64,000 nt of DNA from Acidimicrobiia bacterium. GTDB taxonomy: Bacteria; Acidobacteriota; Terriglobia; Bryobacterales; Bryobacteraceae. The stretch is taken from assembly GCA_016871315.1 (NCBI GenBank), contig VFZE01000031.1:1-64000 (forward strand), written 5' to 3'. Of the stretch, positions 34,874 to 43,633 are shown piece after piece; position 1 is the stretch's first letter, and the number at the start of each line of letters is the position of its first letter. The translations under genes and the position numbers were made by a program. Below the pieces are notes generated by a model. It was not told where the DNA came from, searched no databases, and saw nothing but the letters and a program-made list of their open reading frames with translations.

Positions 34874-36949
34874 ATGGCCGGCAAATTCCTTCTCCTGGTT
34901 GCCATCGCCCCCGCCGTGTGGGCTCAGCTGAGCCCGCTGGCGAAACAGGTCACCATCCGGCGCGACACCTATGGAGTCCCGCACATCCTCGCCGAAACCG
35001 AAGAGGCGGCCGCTTACGGCATGGGGTGGGCTCAGGCCGAAGACCATGCCGTCGAAATCGCGCGCCGCTTTGTTTCCGCGCGCGGCGAAGCAGCGGCCTT
35101 CCTGGGAGCGGCAGGCGTGGAAACTGATTTCGAAGTGCGCCGCTACCGGAACCACACCTTCGCCGCCGAAAGTTTCTCCCGCCTCAGCCCGCTGATGCAG
35201 GCGATGCTCAAGGCATACGCCGCCGCCTACAACGACTATGCCGCCATGCACCGCAAGCAGTTGCCGGACTGGATTCCCGTATTCAACGGCGTCGACGTTT
35301 TCGCGCAAGGCCGCGCCGAGATCATGCGCTTCGCCTTCTCCCGCGCCCGCCAGAGCATGCAGGCGGTCCGCGTAAAATACGGCGAACCCGCGCCGCCTCC
35401 TCCGGAGGATGACGGCGGCTCCAACATGTGGGCTCTGGCGCCAAAACGCACCACCTCCGGCAAGGCGATCCTGCTCGGTAATCCGCACCAGTCCTGGTCG
35501 GCCCTCTACTGGGAGGCCCACATCACCGTCCCGGGAAAGCTCAACATGTTCGGCGGCACCTTCGTCGGCCGCCCGCTGCTCACCACCGGTTTCAACGAAC
35601 ACCTCGGCTGGACCCACACCGTTAACCTGCCGGATCTCGATGACATCTACGCCCTGAACCTGGACCCGGAAAAACCGCATCACTATCTCTACGACGGCAA
35701 GTCGATGCCACTCGGCAGCCGCGAGATCACCGTTCCGGTACGCGGCGCACAGCCGCAGACACGCACCTACTGGCACTCCCATCTGGGCCCCCTCGTGCAC
35801 CGCACCAAGGACAAGGCCTTCGCGATCAAATCGGCAATCCTCGATGCCTATGGCTATTACGAGCAATGGTACGAGCTAGGCAAGGCGCGGAACTGGAAAG
35901 AATTCCGCGCCACGCTGGAAAAGAACTCTCTCCCCATGTTCAACCTCACCTACGCCGACGTGGACGGCAACATCTTCTACCTCTGGAACGGCACGGTGCC
36001 GAAGCGCCTGGACGACGGCACCGACTATCGCGTGGACATCCCTGCTCCTAATCCCAAGCATGTGTGGAGCGCGTTTCATCCCACCTCGGAGCTGCCGCAG
36101 CTTCTCAACCCTTCCGGCGGCTACGTGCAGAACTGCAACGACCCGCCATGGTGGACTTCGCTGCGAAACCCGCTCGACAAGAAGCGCTATCCCTCTTACT
36201 TTGAGCCCGGCCGCACGCTGGGCCTGCGCACGCAGATGTCGCTCGAGATGATCGAAAGCCGGGAGAAGTTCTCCCTCGAAGACGTGATGCGGCTCAAGAA
36301 CAACACGCGCATGCTGCTGGCCGACCGCGTCAAGCCTGACCTGCTCAAAGCTCTGCGGGCGGTGAATCATCCCGGCGCCGCTCTGATGGAGACCTGGGAC
36401 AACTACACCAACGCCCAAAGCCGCGGCGCGGTCCTGTTCCAGCGCTTCTGGGATCAGTATCAAAAGGCCGCAAAGCCGGAACCCTACGCCGTGCCCTGGG
36501 ATGAAAAGAACCCCGCCCGCACGCCCTCCGGACTCCGCGACCACTCGCTTGCCGTGAAAATGTTCGACGAGGCGATGCAATGGACCCGCGACACCTATCA
36601 AGACCCCGCCGTTGCCTGGGGCGACGTGCATCGTTTCCGCCTCGCCGGCAAAGATCTGCCCGCTAACGGCGCCCCCGGCGAATACGGCCTCTTCCGGGTG
36701 ATGGGCTACCGCACGGAGAAAGACAACACGCGCGTGGCCACCGGCGGCGACGGCTGGGTGATGGCGATCGAATTCACGCGTCCGCCGCGGGCGCACTCCA
36801 TTTTGGCCTACGGCCAAACGTCCAACCCGGAATCCCCGCACAGCAAGGACCAGATCGAGATCTTCGCGCAGCACCGGTTCAAACCGGTGTGGTTTACTGA
36901 AGAACAGATTCGGGCGAACCTGAAAAGAAGTTACCGGCCCGGAGAGTGA
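34874..36949 (+). CDS. penicillin acylase-family Ntn hydrolase
   Basis: 691 aa from the ATG at 34874, which opens a signal peptide (MAGKFLLLVAIAPAVWAQ); an in-frame start at 34835 would overlap the sulfatase and bury it. The autocatalytic site is at residues 181-187, GGSNMWA, giving Ser183 as the N-terminal nucleophile of the beta chain. Preceding residues about 18-180 form the alpha chain plus a Pro-rich linker (EPAPPPPEDD). GNPHQSWSALYWEAHI and FNEHLGWTHTVN are typical of the family. Acts in the periplasm on N-acyl bonds, such as acyl-homoserine lactones, beta-lactams or acyl-peptides; which one is unknown. Confidence 0.9.
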   Translation: MAGKFLLLVAIAPAVWAQLSPLAKQVTIRRDTYGVPHILAETEEAAAYGMGWAQAEDHAVEIARRFVSARGEAAAFLGAAGVETDFEVRRYRNHTFAAESFSRLSPLMQAMLKAYAAAYNDYAAMHRKQLPDWIPVFNGVDVFAQGRAEIMRFAFSRARQSMQAVRVKYGEPAPPPPEDDGGSNMWALAPKRTTSGKAILLGNPHQSWSALYWEAHITVPGKLNMFGGTFVGRPLLTTGFNEHLGWTHTVNLPDLDDIYALNLDPEKPHHYLYDGKSMPLGSREITVPVRGAQPQTRTYWHSHLGPLVHRTKDKAFAIKSAILDAYGYYEQWYELGKARNWKEFRATLEKNSLPMFNLTYADVDGNIFYLWNGTVPKRLDDGTDYRVDIPAPNPKHVWSAFHPTSELPQLLNPSGGYVQNCNDPPWWTSLRNPLDKKRYPSYFEPGRTLGLRTQMSLEMIESREKFSLEDVMRLKNNTRMLLADRVKPDLLKALRAVNHPGAALMETWDNYTNAQSRGAVLFQRFWDQYQKAAKPEPYAVPWDEKNPARTPSGLRDHSLAVKMFDEAMQWTRDTYQDPAVAWGDVHRFRLAGKDLPANGAPGEYGLFRVMGYRTEKDNTRVATGGDGWVMAIEFTRPPRAHSILAYGQTSNPESPHSKDQIEIFAQHRFKPVWFTEEQIRANLKRSYRPGE

Positions 36950-36955
36950 GAGGGC

Positions 36956-37944
36956 ATGCCGCTGAAGGCGGGGGATCAACTGGGTAATTAATCGCGATCT
37001 CCAGCCGGAGAACATCATGATCGCCGGGGATGGCGTTCCAGGCACGCGCCTCTTTACATGAGTCCGGAACAGGCCTCCGGGCAGACGGTGGGTTATCGTT
37101 CCGATCAGTTCTCGCTGGGGCACATTCTGTACGAGATGGCCACCGGAAGACGGGCATTCGACCGGCCAACCTTGGCCGAAACGCTGGCCGCTGTCATCAA
37201 CGCCTCTCCGGAGCCGATTCCGTCCTCACATCCCTTGCCGGAGCAGGCCCGGTGGGCGATCGAGCGATGCCTTTCCAAGGAGCCGGAGGAGCGCTACGCC
37301 TCCACCGAGGACCTGTTTGGGGCCGTCAAACCCCTCGCTTCCAGCAGCAGTAGCGAGTCCCTGCCGGACTGGTCCCCGGATGGCGCTCAGCTCGCCTATG
37401 TGCTGGACCCTTCCGGCGATGGCGGACGGTCAACGGCTGGCGTGGTCTCCCGACGGCAACTGGGTGGCCTACCGCGCAAACGTCGGCCAGGTCCGCCAGA
37501 TCGAGAAAGCGCCCTCCGGCGGCGGCCCCCCCGGTTTTGGTGTGCCGGGGCGGGGCCGAAGCGATTGCCTGGGGCGGTGAATGGATTGCGTTCAGCAACC
37601 CGCAAGGCGTCCACGTTGTGCCCGCCGCGGGAGGGACGCCTCGCAGGCTCTCTTCTATGCGCACCAACTCCCTCGGTTTCTCCGCGAAAGCGGATGCTTT
37701 GCTCACCATCGCCATGCAGGACGCGCGCTGGGCTTTGTGGACCATCGATCTCCGGTCGGGTGCGGCGCGTATTCTGTTCCACCTTCCATTCCCCGCCTCC
37801 ACCAGTGTTGCGGGCTTCAGTTTTCTTCCCTCCAAGGGCAGGATGGCCACGGGAATCCTTACCGACCGCACCGATCTCTGGATCATGGAGAACTTCGCGC
37901 CGCCCTCTGTCGGTTCACGGCTCCGCGGCCTTCTGGGTTGGTAA
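36956..37944 (+). pseudogene. Ser/Thr protein kinase with PD40 beta-propeller, decayed
   Basis: Remnants lie in the right order but in all three frames. At 36956 an ATG gives MPLKAGDQLG, the usual opening of acidobacterial Pkn kinases. After a missing stretch, GTA at 36984 opens VINRDLQPENIMIAGDG, the catalytic loop (H of HRD replaced by N). Then the activation loop is missing and YMSPEQASGQTVGYRSDQFS resumes at 37055 with the C-lobe through RYASTEDLFGAVKPL. Propeller pieces follow: LPDWSPDGAQLAYVLD, then AWSPDGNWVAYRANV in another frame, then from about 37537 a third frame ending TDLWIMENF and a stop at 37944. At least two deletions and two frame changes make it non-functional. Confidence 0.85.
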
Positions 37945-37965
37945 CCACGGTGATAGGATAGCGAA

Positions 37966-38466
37966 GTGTTTGCCCGGGTTTTCCTGCTGGTGGCAACTGC
38001 GGTCATCGCCGCTCAGGTTCCGTCACCCAAGTACGTGCGTCCCGCCCCCGAACAGCCCCTGCCCTTCAGCCACAAAAAACACACCGGCGAGCTGAAACTT
38101 GCCTGCGCCGACTGCCACCCGATTCCCGGCAACGGCGACTTCGCCACACTGCCCGCCACCGCCCAGTGCATGAGCTGCCACACCACTATCAAGAAGGACA
38201 GCCCGCATGTCCAGAAGCTTGCCGCATGGCACGGCGAAGGCGTTAAGGTCCGATGGGCCCCCGTCTACCGCATTCCCGATTATGTCTTCTTCAACCACCG
38301 CATCCATGTGGCCGTCAACGGCGTGACGTGTGAAACCTGCCACGGCCCGGTTGCCGAACGCGAAGTGCTGCGGCGCGAGAAAGATATTTCCATGGCCGCC
38401 TGCATGGATTGTCACCGTGCCAAAGGGGCATCCAATGACTGCCTGCTGTGCCATGAACAGCGTTAA
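37966..38466 (+). CDS. exported pentaheme cytochrome c
   Basis: 166 aa with a GTG start; signal peptide ends near VIAAQ. Five CxxCH motifs: CADCH, CMSCH, CETCH, CMDCH and CLLCH, with extra His (FSHKKHTGELKL, FNHRIHVAV) placed as in cytochrome c7/c3-type proteins where they serve as axial ligands. Small soluble periplasmic electron carrier. It is followed after 14 bp by an exported FMN-dependent 2-hydroxyacid dehydrogenase, whose electrons it is well placed to accept. This coupling is inference from gene order. Confidence 0.9.
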   Translation: MFARVFLLVATAVIAAQVPSPKYVRPAPEQPLPFSHKKHTGELKLACADCHPIPGNGDFATLPATAQCMSCHTTIKKDSPHVQKLAAWHGEGVKVRWAPVYRIPDYVFFNHRIHVAVNGVTCETCHGPVAEREVLRREKDISMAACMDCHRAKGASNDCLLCHEQR

Positions 38467-38480
38467 GGAAAGGTGATGGA

Positions 38481-39668
38481 ATGAATCGAAGAAAAGCAGT
38501 GCAATGCCTGGCCGGCTTCTTCGCCGCTTCCCCGCTGGCCCGCGCCCAGCAGGATTTGCCTTACTCGGGCGAGCGCGTCCCCGCACTGGAGGATCTGGTC
38601 AACGTCTTTGAGTTCGAGCCCATCTGCAAAATGCGCATCCCGCGCCAGAACTACGACTTCATCGCCGGCGGCGTCGATCAGGAATGGTCCCTCCGCCACA
38701 ACCGCGAGGCATTCGACAAAATCAGCTTGCGCCCGCGCATGCTGGTGGACGCTTCCCACCTCGATCTCTCCCTCACCCTGTTCGGCGACAAGCTCAGCTG
38801 CCCCATTCTGGTCGCCCCCACCGCCGGCCACGCCCAGGCCAACCCGGAGGGCGAGTTCGCCACCGCACGCGCCGCCGCCGCCACCGAGACCATCCTCATC
38901 CTCAGCACCAACTCCAGCCATCCGCTGGAAAAGGTGGCGGAGGCATCCAACTTCCCCAAATGGTTCCAACTATACCCGGGTCCTGATCTGGAAGGTACCT
39001 GGGAGCGCATCCAGCGTGCCATGGATTCCGGCTACAAGACCATCGTGCTTACCGTCGACGCCGGCTACAATTCCCACCGCGAGCGGCTTCTCCGTAACCG
39101 TCTCCGTACGCAGACTCCTCCGGGCGTTCCTTCGCCGCAATCCCGCCGCGCGCGCGTTCGCGAGGAGGAGACTTCCACCCCTTCCCGTCCCGCCGTCTAC
39201 GGCCTCACCACCACGCTGATGCACAAACTGGACTGGCGCTTTTTCGATGAACTCAAAAAGCGCTCCCGCGTGCCCGTGCTGATCAAGGGAATCCTCGTCG
39301 CCGAAGATGCCGAACTGGCCGTCAAGCACGGCGCCGACGGGATCGTCGTCTCCAATCATGGCGCACGCTACCTGGATTACGCCCCTGCCACCATTGAAGT
39401 GCTTGCGGAAATCGTCGACGTGGTCAACAGGAAAATGCCCATTCTGGTGGACAGTGGTTTCCGCCGCGGTACCGACATCCTCAAGGCGCTGGCTATCGGC
39501 GCCACCGCCGTCTGCGTCGGCCGCCCGCCGCTGTGGGGCCTCGGCGCTTATGGCGAGCCTGGCGTCAGGCGTGTCCTGGAACTTTTGCGGACGGAATTGG
39601 CCTTGGCGATGGGCCTCTGTGGGAAGGCCAACCTCTCTCAGATCGACCGCAAGCTCGTCCGCATGTAG
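38481..39668 (+). CDS. exported FMN-dependent alpha-hydroxyacid dehydrogenase
   Basis: 395 aa. N-terminus MNRRKAVQCLAGFFAASPLA followed by RAQ is a signal with an arginine pair, unusual for this normally cytosolic or membrane-facing family. FMN/active-site blocks: YDFIAGGVDQEWSLRHNREA, APTAGHAQANPEGEFATARA, WFQLYPGPDLEGTWERIQRA, then VVSNHGARYLDYAPA with the catalytic His, and VDSGFRRGTDILKAL with the phosphate-binding Arg/Gly, then CVGRPPLWGLGAYG. Oxidises an L-2-hydroxyacid such as lactate or glycolate to the 2-oxoacid. If exported, O2 or a cytochrome takes the electrons; the adjacent pentaheme protein fits that role. Confidence 0.88.
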   Translation: MNRRKAVQCLAGFFAASPLARAQQDLPYSGERVPALEDLVNVFEFEPICKMRIPRQNYDFIAGGVDQEWSLRHNREAFDKISLRPRMLVDASHLDLSLTLFGDKLSCPILVAPTAGHAQANPEGEFATARAAAATETILILSTNSSHPLEKVAEASNFPKWFQLYPGPDLEGTWERIQRAMDSGYKTIVLTVDAGYNSHRERLLRNRLRTQTPPGVPSPQSRRARVREEETSTPSRPAVYGLTTTLMHKLDWRFFDELKKRSRVPVLIKGILVAEDAELAVKHGADGIVVSNHGARYLDYAPATIEVLAEIVDVVNRKMPILVDSGFRRGTDILKALAIGATAVCVGRPPLWGLGAYGEPGVRRVLELLRTELALAMGLCGKANLSQIDRKLVRM

Positions 39669-39674
39669 AAAACC

Positions 39675-39691
39675 CCGCCCGGCGCGGGCGG
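39675..39691. terminator. GC-rich hairpin between convergent genes (weak terminator candidate)
   Basis: CCGCCCG-GCG-CGGGCGG is a perfect 7-bp stem. On the minus strand it is followed by GGTTTTC, a short T-run, so it could end the rsfS transcript; on the plus strand no T-run follows. The 154-bp gap (39669-39822) also holds a distant inverted repeat AGGGGCGG (39725-39732)/CCGCCCCT (39770-39777) and an AT-rich end. No gene is seen in it. Confidence 0.4.
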
Positions 39692-39822
39692 AAATCACCC
39701 GTATAGGTTTGCTGCTTAGGGAGAAGGGGCGGGAATGGCGCTCAAACCGCGTGTTTTCGCCTATCCAAACCGCCCCTAACCGATTGATATTATTACATCA
39801 AGAAGATTAACAAAGCTAAATC

Positions 39823-40239
39823 TTAGCCGCCGGTGAACTCCACTGCTGTCGCGTCCCGCCACAGCCGGTCCAGATCGTAGAATAGCCGCGCCTTCTCCGA
39901 GAAGATATGCACCAGCAGATCTCCGTAATCGGCCAGGATCCACTCCGCGTTCTCGTAACCTTCCACCGAAATCGGCATCTCCCCGCGCAGCTTCATCACG
40001 CGCGTCACTTCGTCGGCGATCGCCTGGATCTGGCGCTGATTGGCTCCATTGCAGAGCACGAAGTAATCGGCGAAGGTAGTCACCGGACGCAGGTCGAGCA
40101 CGCGGATCGAATTCGCTTTCTTCGCTTCGGCGGCGCGGACGCACTCCAACCACGTCGGGGTGGGCGGCGCGGCCGGTTTCTTACGGGGAATGCGGTTGGT
40201 TCGGGTGGGACGTCTTGAGGCGGCTTTCTTTTTACTCAC
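39823..40239 (-). CDS. rsfS: ribosomal silencing factor RsfS (Iojap family)
   Basis: 138 aa. A basic tail of about 30 residues (KKKAASRRPTRTNRIPRKK) precedes the Iojap domain: ANSIRVLDLRPVTTFADYFV, LCNGANQRQIQAIADEV, and EGYENAEWILADYGDLLVHI then FYDLDRLWRDA. RsfS binds ribosomal protein uL14 and blocks subunit joining when nutrients are low. The basic extension is longer than in the E. coli protein. It usually sits beside nadD, but not here; the divergent neighbour is an exported protein 51 bp away. Confidence 0.95.
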   Translation of the reverse strand: MSKKKAASRRPTRTNRIPRKKPAAPPTPTWLECVRAAEAKKANSIRVLDLRPVTTFADYFVLCNGANQRQIQAIADEVTRVMKLRGEMPISVEGYENAEWILADYGDLLVHIFSEKARLFYDLDRLWRDATAVEFTGG

Positions 40240-40290
40240 TATCGCTGCGGTAACCTGCTCCTGAGGCGTATCGTACTACAATCTAGAAGA

Positions 40291-41106
40291 ATGCGTCGAA
40301 TCGCCACGCTGTTGCTGGCCGCCGCTTGGGTCTGCGCCCAGACAACGGCCTCCGCTCCGCTCCCGCAGGAGCAGGAGCGCGACCGCGTGCGCGCCCTGGT
40401 GGAAGCCGGCGCGCTTCCCGCCAAGGCGCTGGCCGAAGCCGAGGAAGCCGTCGAGCAGGCCCGCGACGCCGAGAACCTCCGCGCCACCCTCTACGGCAGG
40501 CTGCCGGTGGAGGAACTGACCGAGGAGACTTCCGAACGGATGCTCTCCGCCGCCACGCGCCAGTGGGAGCGTCATCAACGAAAAGTGGCCGATGCGCAGC
40601 GCCTGGTGGACGCGGGCGCGCTTTCCCGCACCAGCCTGACGCCGTTTCTCATCGACTTGGACCATCACCGCCGCGTCTATGACGAGGCCGTTTCCCGCTC
40701 CCGCCTGTTTCAGGAACTGGCCGCCATTGTGAAGGCGGAGCAGGAGTTGGCGCTGGAAGAGCCCACGCCGGGAGTCCCTCAGCTGGCCGAGCGCTTCGAT
40801 GGCAGCGGCGTTTTCTCCAATGGCCAGTTGGAATATATCACCTCCGCCTACCGCCGCGAATTCGGCAAGCCGCTGCCCGTCAGCGCGCGTGGGGAAACCG
40901 CGCTGCACCGCTCGCTCGGCTTTGACCACCGCGGCCGGCTCGATGTGGCCCTCTATCCGGACTCCAAGGAGGGTGCCTGGTTGCGCCGCCAACTTGAGTT
41001 CCTGCGAATCCCCTACTATGCCTTTCGCGGATTTGTGCCCGGAAAATCCACCGCCGCCCACATCCACATCGGCCCGCCCAGCTTGCGCATCGCCAGGACG
41101 GATTGA
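40291..41106 (+). CDS. exported coiled-coil protein of unknown function
   Basis: 271 aa. Signal peptide MRRIATLLLAAAWVCAQ. Residues about 25-170 are Glu/Ala/Arg-rich and helical, likely coiled coil (VRALVEAGALPAKALAEAEE, EQARDAENLRATLYG). A conserved-looking C-terminal block contains several His and Asp: TALHRSLGFDHRGRLDVALY, then FRGFVPGKSTAAHIHIGPPS. That His/Asp pattern could bind a metal, vaguely as in D,D-peptidases, but no family motif matches exactly, so no function is assigned. The HPRT gene follows 33 bp downstream. Confidence 0.65.
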   Translation: MRRIATLLLAAAWVCAQTTASAPLPQEQERDRVRALVEAGALPAKALAEAEEAVEQARDAENLRATLYGRLPVEELTEETSERMLSAATRQWERHQRKVADAQRLVDAGALSRTSLTPFLIDLDHHRRVYDEAVSRSRLFQELAAIVKAEQELALEEPTPGVPQLAERFDGSGVFSNGQLEYITSAYRREFGKPLPVSARGETALHRSLGFDHRGRLDVALYPDSKEGAWLRRQLEFLRIPYYAFRGFVPGKSTAAHIHIGPPSLRIARTD

Positions 41107-41139
41107 AACCCACGCCAATGGGGACTGGAGGAGACGTCA

Positions 41140-41664
41140 TTGTCTAATCAGCCGATGCGGGTGTTGATCCCGCATGAAAAGATACAGGCCCGGATCGCGG
41201 AGATGGGCAACGAGATTGCCGCCGACTACGGCGACGCTCCCATCTATCTGGTGGGCATCTTGAAAGGCGCCTGCATCTTTCTGAGCGATCTTGCCCGCGC
41301 CATCCCCAAGCCCGTTCGCATCGACTTCATGGGCATTTCCAGCTACGGCAAGGGCACCACCTCCTCCGGCGAAGTCCGCCTTACCAAGGACCTCGACGTC
41401 TCGCTGGAAGGCATGGACATCCTGCTGGTGGAGGACATCGTCGACACCGGCGTCACGCTTACCTACCTCACCCACGTGCTGGATCAGCGCAAGCCGCGGT
41501 CGATACAGATCGCCTCTCTGCTCGACAAGCCCTCCCGGCGCCTGCGGCCCATCGAGGCCCGCTACGTCGGTTTCACCATCCCGGACGAGTTCGTCGTCGG
41601 CTTCGGCCTCGACTACGCCGAGGACTACCGCAACCTCAAAGACATCTGCGTACTGGAAACCTGA
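41140..41664 (+). CDS. hpt: hypoxanthine phosphoribosyltransferase
   Basis: 174 aa with a TTG start, supported by GGAGGAG 6-8 nt upstream; the ATG at 41155 is too far from it. PRPP-binding signature is GMDILLVEDIVDTGVTLTYL; the pyrophosphate loop VGILKGACIFLSDLARA and the purine-contact end PDEFVVGFGLDYAEDYRNL are present. It converts hypoxanthine or guanine plus PRPP to IMP or GMP in purine salvage. Length matches bacterial Hpt. Cytoplasmic. A YbaK-type deacylase follows 40 bp later. Confidence 0.95.
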   Translation: MSNQPMRVLIPHEKIQARIAEMGNEIAADYGDAPIYLVGILKGACIFLSDLARAIPKPVRIDFMGISSYGKGTTSSGEVRLTKDLDVSLEGMDILLVEDIVDTGVTLTYLTHVLDQRKPRSIQIASLLDKPSRRLRPIEARYVGFTIPDEFVVGFGLDYAEDYRNLKDICVLET

Positions 41665-41704
41665 TCGCGGTTTGGCCGACAATGGAGTTGGAAGGAGGTG
41701 CTCC

Positions 41705-42178
41705 ATGCCAGTCAAACAGCTGCGGGATTTTCTCGACAGCAATCACGTTCGCTACGAAACCATATCGCACTCTCCCGCCTACACGGCGCAAGAGATCGCC
41801 GCCGCCACGCATATCAGCGGCCGCGAGATCGCGAAGACCGTTATCCTGAAGATCGACGGAGAACTAGCCATGATGGTTCTTCCCGCTTCCCAACTCGTCG
41901 ATCTGCGCCACATTCAGGGCGAACTGCAAGCCCAGTCCGTGGAACTCGCCACCGAAAAGGAGTTCAAGGACCGTTTCCCGGATTGCGAAACGGGCGCCAT
42001 GCCGCCCTTCGGCCACCTCTACAACATGAAGTTGTTCTCCGATCACGCTCTGAGCAAGGACCAGGAGATCGCCTTTAACGCGGGCAATCATCGCGAGTTG
42101 ATCAAGTTAAGCTACGACGACTTCGTCCGGCTGGCCCAGCCGAAAATACTCCGCCTCTGCACGGTGGCATTCGCCTGA
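41705..42178 (+). CDS. YbaK/EbsC-type aminoacyl-tRNA deacylase
   Basis: 157 aa. Start fixed by GAAGGAGGTG upstream of the ATG at 41705. One YbaK/prolyl-tRNA-editing domain: YETISHSPAYTAQEIAAATH, then GREIAKTVILKIDGELAMMV with the key Lys, LPASQLVDL, and DCETGAMPPFGHL. Free-standing members remove mischarged amino acids from tRNA (for example Cys- or Ala-tRNAPro); specificity cannot be told. Its stop is 3 bp from the end of the convergent porin-like gene. Confidence 0.88.
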   Translation: MPVKQLRDFLDSNHVRYETISHSPAYTAQEIAAATHISGREIAKTVILKIDGELAMMVLPASQLVDLRHIQGELQAQSVELATEKEFKDRFPDCETGAMPPFGHLYNMKLFSDHALSKDQEIAFNAGNHRELIKLSYDDFVRLAQPKILRLCTVAFA

Positions 42179-42181
42179 AGT

Positions 42182-43633
42182 TTACCGGAACCGGTACATC
42201 AGCTCCATGTAGCCGAACGATCCGTCTTTGTCCCGCGGATAGATGGCCGCTGTGACCGATTTGCCGATCGCGTAGCCGAAATAGCCGCTCAGGGTGACCT
42301 GAGGAGTTACGCGCAGGTCGACCCCTGTGTCGAACAGGTTCGCCAGCGACCGCGCGCCATTGCTCGGCCGCCCGATATAACCGAAACTCCACGGCTGGAA
42401 TGCACCGCCACCCAGGTACCAGAGGTCATTCCTGTTGGCCAGCCGCAGCGCGTGCGCCTCGGCGTTAAAGGTCACTTTCGCGTGCGGCCGCAGCATCAGC
42501 ATCGTGCCGAAATCCTCGTTGTTCATCATGTTGAAGAACGGGAAACGTGCATAGGGACGGGGCGTCGGCAGCATCTGGAAAAACGTGGTGTGCTTGTTGT
42601 CGTTGGGATCGTTGTCTCCCGTGCCGTGTGAGTAGGCGGCGCGCAGCCAAGGCTTCAGCTTCGGCAGCCCGTCCGGCTGCCAGCCCAACTCCGCCGCGAT
42701 GACTCCGCCGGAATGATCCAGCCTTCCCCATCGCCCGGTCTGCCCGACACCCCACAGCATGATGTCGAACGGTCCAGCGCCGCTTTGCACCTTTTGCAGG
42801 TAGTGGCCGCCGAAGCTGCCAATGCGTACATTGCCGATGTTGGCGCGCCGGGCGGCCGGCGGCAGGTTGTCGGTCATCAGGACATTGCGCCAGTCATGGT
42901 AGTAGATGCCCATGAGGCGCCACTCGCCGTTATTCTCTTTGGCGTGCACCTGCCCGGTGGCCGCCGCGTAGAGGAAGCCAGTGTGCAGATTGCCCCAGCC
43001 GTCCACCTGAAATACGCCCCGCGTCGGCATCGCGCCAACGAGGGTGAAGTTGAACTTCGGCTTGTTGTAGACGTAGTGGAAGCCGTCGAAACTGCGCATC
43101 ACGTGTGTGAATCCAAAGGTGCCGATCAGCCTCACCACGATCCGCTCGCGCTTCAGCGCCGCCAGAACCGGATCCTTCGGCATCACCTCCGTGCCGTCGT
43201 TGAATTCAAACCGCCCCAGCCGTACGCTGTGTGTGGCTTCGTCAAATTTCCAGCGCAGAAACCCTTCCTTGAGGAACACCATCCCGGCGTTGCTCCGGCG
43301 CTTGTTTGCCGCAAAGTAGTTTCCGCCGAGGCCAAGCTGCAACTGCGGCGCCGGAGCAATCGCGTCATCGGGCAGCCCGAGGAAAAACGGCGCGGCGAAA
43401 TCCAGTTTCCAATCAAAGGCACCCCGCTGCTGGCTGATACCCAGCCTCAGGTGATTCCCGGAAAAGGCATAATTGCTGTTTTGCGTGCCGCCGAACCAGT
43501 TCCAGCCCTCCACGCGGCTGCGCAAAAACCCGTTGCATTGCACCTTCCCGGCGGCGGCAGGCGCTGGTTGGCCCATCGCGGCAACGGCCGCCATCGCGGA
43601 AACGGCCGCGATCCGTACAAGATGACTGATCAT
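42182..43633 (-). CDS. outer-membrane porin-like beta-barrel (alginate-export type)
   Basis: 483 aa from the ATG at 43633, which overlaps the nrfA stop as ATGA; a longer reading into nrfA is an artefact. Signal peptide through AVAAMGQPAPAAAG. Then alternating aromatic/polar strands: GFLRSRVEGWNWFGG, LRLGISQQRGAFDWKLDFAA, FEFNDGTEVMPKDPVLAALK, ending MELMYRFR. The pattern fits long porin/alginate-export-like barrels with short N-terminal strand. Coupled translation with nrfA suggests it passes nitrite, nitrate or another substrate needed with the nitrite reductase; that link is inference. Confidence 0.75.
   Translation of the reverse strand: MISHLVRIAAVSAMAAVAAMGQPAPAAAGKVQCNGFLRSRVEGWNWFGGTQNSNYAFSGNHLRLGISQQRGAFDWKLDFAAPFFLGLPDDAIAPAPQLQLGLGGNYFAANKRRSNAGMVFLKEGFLRWKFDEATHSVRLGRFEFNDGTEVMPKDPVLAALKRERIVVRLIGTFGFTHVMRSFDGFHYVYNKPKFNFTLVGAMPTRGVFQVDGWGNLHTGFLYAAATGQVHAKENNGEWRLMGIYYHDWRNVLMTDNLPPAARRANIGNVRIGSFGGHYLQKVQSGAGPFDIMLWGVGQTGRWGRLDHSGGVIAAELGWQPDGLPKLKPWLRAAYSHGTGDNDPNDNKHTTFFQMLPTPRPYARFPFFNMMNNEDFGTMLMLRPHAKVTFNAEAHALRLANRNDLWYLGGGAFQPWSFGYIGRPSNGARSLANLFDTGVDLRVTPQVTLSGYFGYAIGKSVTAAIYPRDKDGSFGYMELMYRFR

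Noticed and set aside
39725-39777. AGGGGCGG...CCGCCCCT with a 37-nt loop between convergent genes.
   Set aside because: Loop too long and no T-run; noted only as part of the intergenic description near the hairpin at 39675.
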